From assembly GCA_012962365.1 (NCBI GenBank), contig DTXR01000205.1, forward strand, positions 1 to 5,618: a stretch of 5,618 nucleotides of DNA. Reading direction: 5' to 3'. The DNA is from Chromatiaceae bacterium (GTDB lineage: Bacteria > Pseudomonadota > Gammaproteobacteria > Chromatiales > Chromatiaceae). Of this stretch, positions 1 through 5,618 are shown piece by piece (within the stretch, counting starts at the first letter, position 1; every line of letters starts with the position of its first letter). The position numbers were made by a program, and so were the translations under genes. The notes below the pieces were generated by a model that saw nothing but the letters and a program-made list of their open reading frames with translations, was not told the origin of the DNA and ran no database searches.

Positions 1-207
1 GGTATTACGTGCGATTTGCGCCTCGAATCCGAATGTCATGTCCCAACACAGCCTGCAGCTGAAATTGGATGACCAAAAGATATGAAGAGCTACGCGCTGC
101 GCCGCCATTGGTTTGCCGTACACGCCTCCAATCGCAAGCTCAGCCTTGCCGTCCAGACGTTTCTGGCCTTTATCTGTGACGAGGGGAGCCTGATACTCCA
201 TGAATGA
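1..207 (+). pseudogene. 3' end of a LysR-family transcriptional regulator gene, apparently frameshifted; 5' part outside the window
   Basis: Two reading frames together resemble the C-terminus of a LysR-type regulator. The frame starting at base 2 reads ...NVMSQHSLQLKLDDQKI and stops at 83-85. The frame ending at the TGA at 205-207 reads ALRRHWFAVHASNRKLSLAV followed by QTFLAFICDEG. From memory of the family, especially CbbR-like members, these match the segment around 'LSxHxLxLEL' and the terminal 'RHWYxVHxxxKxLSxxAQTFLDFL' segment, which normally lie in one frame about 12 codons apart. Here they are about 8 codons apart and in different frames, which fits a small deletion of around 13 bases near 70-90. 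All three plus-strand frames have a stop between 60 and 85, so no intact regulator can span the region. The glycines usual just before the first segment are also missing. The alternatives are a sequencing or assembly error, or a short unrelated ORF at 82-207 (41 codons). Assignment to LysR is moderate; the frameshift is inference. Confidence 0.5.
181..188 (+). promoter_or_regulatory. Ribosome binding site of the TatD-family gene
   Basis: The purine-rich GAGGGGAG lies 11 bases before the ATG at 200. An in-frame TGA at 191-193 rules out any upstream start, so this site and that ATG define the gene's beginning. The site lies inside the last codons of the LysR remnant. Confidence 0.55.
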
Positions 208-1006
208 AAACATCATCGACAGCCACTGTCACCTGGACATGCCCGCCTTCGACCAGGATCGCCAGCAGGTGCTGGCACATGCCCGCGCAGCCGGGGTGAT
301 GGGCTTTGTCGTTCCCGGCACGACCCAGGCCAGTTGGCAGAAGATACTGGATCTTTCCGATCAGGAAAAAGACATCTACCCCGCACTGGGTCTGCACCCC
401 TATTTCTGCTCTGAACACAACATCAGCCAGGTTGAACAGCTACAAACGCTGGCCGGGAAAATGCGCCCTGTGGCCATCGGCGAAATCGGCCTGGATTTTT
501 TTCGCCCGGATATCGATCAGGAACTGCAGTTGATGCTGTTCGAATTGCAGCTTCGGGTAGCACAGGATCTTGCACTGCCGGTCATCCTGCATACCCGCAA
601 GGCACATGACCAGGTTCTGAAGCTACTGAAGAAATATCCTGTAGAAGGCGGCATCAGCCATGCGTTCAACGGCAGCTGGCAACAGGCCAGACAATACATG
701 GATATGGGATTCTGTCTGGGATTTGGGGGGATGCTGACCTACGAACGCTCGACCAGGCTGCGCGCATTGGCGGCCAAGCTTCCCCTGGAGCACCTGGTTC
801 TCGAAACCGATGCCCCGGACATGCCCGGCAGCGCCCACCAGTATCAGCGCAACAGCCCCGAATATCTGCCGGAGGTACTGGATGCACTGGAAGAAATCCG
901 TGATGAGGACAGGGCCACGATCGCCTTCAACACCACGATAAACGCATGCAGGGCACTCAACCTGCCAGATAAAACCCGGCCAATTCCAGATCCGCAGGAC
1001 GTGTAA
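200..1006 (+). CDS. yjjV: TatD-family metal-dependent hydrolase (YjjV-like putative DNase)
   Basis: This is a 268-residue TIM-barrel amidohydrolase-superfamily protein, a full length for the TatD family (about 260 residues). Family metal ligands are visible in order: the DSHCHLD motif (His9, His11), GEIGLDF (Glu95), the HTRKA segment (His131), SHAFNGS (His154) and ETDAPDMPG (Asp204). GLHP at 64-67 is also typical. The stretch FGGMLTYERSTR followed by AKLPLEHLVLETDAPDMP resembles E. coli YjjV more than TatD or YcfH. Characterised TatD proteins are cytoplasmic, metal-dependent DNases; the physiological substrate of the YjjV branch is not settled, so nuclease activity here is inferred from family. 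The start overlaps the end of the LysR remnant by 8 bp, suggesting the two were once cotranscribed. The 3' end overlaps ispD on the other strand. There is no signal peptide. The family assignment is firm; the gene symbol is less so. Confidence 0.93.
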   Translation: MNENIIDSHCHLDMPAFDQDRQQVLAHARAAGVMGFVVPGTTQASWQKILDLSDQEKDIYPALGLHPYFCSEHNISQVEQLQTLAGKMRPVAIGEIGLDFFRPDIDQELQLMLFELQLRVAQDLALPVILHTRKAHDQVLKLLKKYPVEGGISHAFNGSWQQARQYMDMGFCLGFGGMLTYERSTRLRALAAKLPLEHLVLETDAPDMPGSAHQYQRNSPEYLPEVLDALEEIRDEDRATIAFNTTINACRALNLPDKTRPIPDPQDV

Positions 1007-1637
1007 TCTTGATGTTGCTGGCGCTGCCCTCCACCATCCGGGGTTGATACCCCGCCCATTCCATCGCGCTGGCTTCATCGGTGACAGTGACGCCGGCCAC
1101 CAGCGCATCCGCGAGCGCCTTTCGCAGGACATTCAGGGGAAACATCTGTGGCGTCTGGGCATGCCAGAGGCAATCCCGATCAACGGTAGCGATGATGCTG
1201 CCCGTTTCATCGGTGCGCTTCATGGTGTCATGCACGGGTACACCCAACAATCCACCCGTTCCTTCTTGAGCGAGCTCCATGAGACGCGAGAGGTCCTGAC
1301 GGCTCACACAGGGGCGGGCAGCATCGTGCACGAGCACCCAGTCATCTTCTGCGGCTCGCCCCAACAGATCCTGGAGAGCATTCAAAACGGAATGGCAGCG
1401 CTCGGCACCGCCAGCGACAGATGTCACCCTGGGGTCGGCGATACTTTTCGTGGTCGGCCACAGGTCATCTTCCCTGCCCAACGCAACAGTGACGGTTTCG
1501 ATGCCAGGCTGATTCAGCAACGCCTGGATGCTCCAATCGATGACCATTCTGCCATTCAGCGACAGATACTGTTTGGGAAAATCCGAACCCATGCGCTTGC
1601 CGAGACCGGCCGCTGGCACCACCGCATGAAACGTCAT
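957..1637 (-). CDS. ispD: 2-C-methyl-D-erythritol 4-phosphate cytidylyltransferase
   Basis: IspD couples MEP with CTP to give CDP-methylerythritol and pyrophosphate, the third step of the non-mevalonate isoprenoid pathway, in the cytoplasm. At 226 residues it is a normal single-domain length (E. coli about 236). The N-terminal nucleotide-binding signature VPAAGLGKRM, followed by FPKQY, supplies Arg15 and Lys22. VHDAARPC carries Asp105, DTMKR and TVDRD follow, and TDEASAMEW and SNIKITRPADL (Lys210) lie near the C-terminus, all as in characterised IspD. It is not an IspDF fusion, since it ends right after the IspD domain. Its ATG overlaps the ftsB stop as ATGA and there is no clear Shine-Dalgarno sequence, so translation is probably coupled to ftsB. 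Its last 50 bases lie inside the convergent hydrolase gene. No ispF is found downstream. Confidence 0.97.
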   Translation of the reverse strand: MTFHAVVPAAGLGKRMGSDFPKQYLSLNGRMVIDWSIQALLNQPGIETVTVALGREDDLWPTTKSIADPRVTSVAGGAERCHSVLNALQDLLGRAAEDDWVLVHDAARPCVSRQDLSRLMELAQEGTGGLLGVPVHDTMKRTDETGSIIATVDRDCLWHAQTPQMFPLNVLRKALADALVAGVTVTDEASAMEWAGYQPRMVEGSASNIKITRPADLELAGFYLAG

Positions 1638-1936
1638 GGCGTAGCCGAACCGGCAGGTTCGATGACCTGAAAGAAGGTTTCCCCTTCCTTGATCATGCCA
1701 AGATCTGACCGTGCCCGGGCTTCAACGGCTTCAAGACCCGTTTTCAGGCTCTGCACTTCGGCCCGCAAACGGGCGTTACGCTCTTTCATCCGGGCGAGCT
1801 GTTGCTGCTGGCTGTCTATCTTTTGCTGCAGGCGATACACTTCCGCCATGCTGCCCTGCCCCACCCACAAGCGGTACTGGAGCACCATAAACATGACCAG
1901 CAGCAGGACGAACAGCAGACGGAAATACCAGGGCAT
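1634..1936 (-). CDS. ftsB: Cell division protein FtsB (septum-formation initiator family)
   Basis: FtsB is a small bitopic inner-membrane protein that forms the FtsQ-FtsL-FtsB complex of the divisome and helps activate septal peptidoglycan synthesis. The 100-residue product has the expected layout: a short N-terminus, one hydrophobic segment at about residues 5-20 (RLLFVLLLVMFMVL), the family motif LQYRLWVGQGS at 19-29, a Gln/Lys/Arg/Glu-rich periplasmic coiled coil at about 30-70, and the conserved C-terminal GETFFQVIEP segment. E. coli FtsB is 103 residues. It begins 7 bp after the eno stop and overlaps ispD by 4 bp (ATGA). No Shine-Dalgarno sequence lies close upstream of the chosen ATG, so it may depend on ribosomes finishing eno. 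The start is supported by the position of the membrane segment only 5 or so residues in. Confidence 0.95.
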   Translation of the reverse strand: MPWYFRLLFVLLLVMFMVLQYRLWVGQGSMAEVYRLQQKIDSQQQQLARMKERNARLRAEVQSLKTGLEAVEARARSDLGMIKEGETFFQVIEPAGSATP

Positions 1937-1943
1937 CAGGGCA

Positions 1944-3260
<1,317 letters not shown>

Positions 3261-3285
3261 ATGTGTTGGGGAAACATGCTTCTCT

Positions 3286-3306
3286 GCAGCCAGCGCTACA
3301 GGCTGC
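3286..3306 (-). other. Small inverted repeat (hairpin) spanning the kdsA stop codon
   Basis: GCAGCC and GGCTGC form a perfect 6-bp GC-rich stem with a 9-base loop that contains most of the end of kdsA, including its stop. No U-run follows on the minus strand, so it is not a standard intrinsic terminator. It could slow polymerase, protect an mRNA 3' end after processing, or be chance. Confidence 0.3.
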
Positions 3307-4129
3307 TTTCGATAAAGCCCTGGCGCTTCACCACGGCATCGATCTCCAGCAATGTTTCCAGCAATTCCTGCATACGTCCCAGCGGCCAGGAATTTGGCCC
3401 ATCGCTCAAGGCCTTTTCCGGGTTCTCATGGGTTTCCATGAATAAGCCGGATACGCCGGCAGCCACGGCTGCCCGGGCCAGCACAGGCACATGTTCACGC
3501 TGACCGCCGGAAGACTTTCCCAGTCCGCCGGGTTGCTGCACCGAATGGGTGGCGTCGAACACCACGGGACAACCTGTTTCTCGCATGACCGCCAAGCCAC
3601 GCATGTCCGAAATCAGCGTGTTGTAACCAAAGGAGACGCCGCGCTCACAAACCATGACTTGCGAATTCCCGGCTGCCCGTGCTTTGTCCACGACATTGCT
3701 CATGTCCCATGGCGCAAGAAACTGGCCCTTTTTTATGTTCACCGGCCTTCCCTGGGATGCGACACGCTGAATGAAATTGGTCTGCCGACATAAAAAGGCG
3801 GGCGTCTGCAACACATCGGCCACTGCAGCCACTTCATTCAGTGGCGTGTCTTCATGGACATCGGTCAGCACCGGAAGGTTCAGGTCTTTCTTTACCTGCT
3901 CCAGCACTTTCAGGCCTTCTTCGATGCCCGGACCACGAAAGCTTTGGTGGGAGGAACGGTTGGCCTTGTCGAAGGACGACTTGTAGATCAGAGGAATGCC
4001 CAATGCTTCGGTGATCTCCTTGAGCGTAGCGGCGGTATCCAGCGCCGAATCCAGGCTCTCCACCACACAGGTGCCTGCAATCAGAAACAACGGGCGATCC
4101 AGCCCAACCTCGAAACCACATAGATTCAT
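3296..4129 (-). CDS. kdsA: 3-deoxy-D-manno-octulosonate 8-phosphate synthase, metal-dependent class
   Basis: KdsA condenses phosphoenolpyruvate with D-arabinose 5-phosphate to make KDO 8-phosphate, the precursor of the inner-core sugar of lipopolysaccharide, in the cytoplasm. The open frame extends further upstream, but the start is placed at the ATG giving [19 protein letters not shown]: this matches known KdsA N-termini, gives 277 residues, and lies 5 bp after the pyrG stop. Hallmarks are [20 protein letters not shown] (50-69), DVHED (90-94), AFLCRQTNF (111-119), [13 protein letters not shown] (131-143), ERGVSFGYN (162-170) and [11 protein letters not shown] (192-202). Cys21, His195, Glu232 and Asp243 correspond, at a constant offset of 10, to the four metal ligands of Aquifex aeolicus KdsA (Cys11, His185, Glu222, Asp233). 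E. coli has Asn in place of that Cys. The enzyme should therefore need a divalent metal. Confidence 0.97.
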   Translation of the reverse strand: MNLCGFEVGLDRPLFLIAGTCVVESLDSALDTAATLKEITEALGIPLIYKSSFDKANRSSHQSFRGPGIEEGLKVLEQVKKDLNLPVLTDVHEDTPLNEVAAVADVLQTPAFLCRQTNFIQRVASQGRPVNIKKGQFLAPWDMSNVVDKARAAGNSQVMVCERGVSFGYNTLISDMRGLAVMRETGCPVVFDATHSVQQPGGLGKSSGGQREHVPVLARAAVAAGVSGLFMETHENPEKALSDGPNSWPLGRMQELLETLLEIDAVVKRQGFIESSL

Positions 4130-4134
4130 GTAAC

Positions 4135-5618
<1,484 letters not shown>

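Noticed and set aside
623..1132. A 169-codon minus-strand frame overlapping the hydrolase and ispD
   Set aside because: It conflicts with two well-supported genes and has no motif; it is a frame shadow.
1044..1670. A 208-codon open frame on the plus strand antisense to ispD
   Set aside because: The opposite strand encodes a complete IspD with all active-site residues. The plus-strand product shows no family features.
3286..3306. Intrinsic terminator at the end of kdsA
   Set aside because: The stem is only 6 bp and no U-run follows, so it is listed only as an inverted repeat.

Overview
The window is a housekeeping segment of a proteobacterial chromosome, most likely gammaproteobacterial. The minus strand carries pyrG, kdsA, eno, ftsB and ispD in that order, the classic gammaproteobacterial arrangement. 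The plus strand carries a TatD-family hydrolase of the YjjV type. The KdsA is the cysteine-containing, metal-dependent form that I associate with betaproteobacteria and some environmental gammaproteobacteria, rather than the E. coli form. The genus cannot be read from the sequence; a Chromatiales-like, sulfur-oxidiser-like lineage is only a guess.

Left edge (1-207, plus strand): the 3' end of a LysR-family regulator gene that appears frameshifted. Its last codons overlap the start of the hydrolase gene (200-1006). The hydrolase gene runs convergently into ispD, and the two coding regions overlap by 50 bp. No ispF follows ispD, although ispD and ispF are usually adjacent.

Right part (957-5618, minus strand, transcribed right to left): pyrG (CTP synthase, N-terminus beyond the window), 5 bp gap, kdsA, 74 bp gap with a candidate promoter, eno, 7 bp gap, ftsB, 4 bp ATGA overlap, ispD. 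The tight spacing indicates one operon, with a probable internal promoter giving eno-ftsB-ispD extra expression.

The cluster serves central metabolism and envelope growth. CTP from PyrG is used to activate KDO, made from the KdsA product, and is a substrate of IspD. Enolase makes PEP, which KdsA condenses with arabinose 5-phosphate. IspD feeds isoprenoid synthesis, including the undecaprenyl carrier, and FtsB belongs to the divisome. I found no mobile element, RNA gene, CRISPR array or plausible new system. The points worth a second look are the broken regulator, the convergent overlap with missing ispF, the KdsA class, and the control signals before eno and ftsB.
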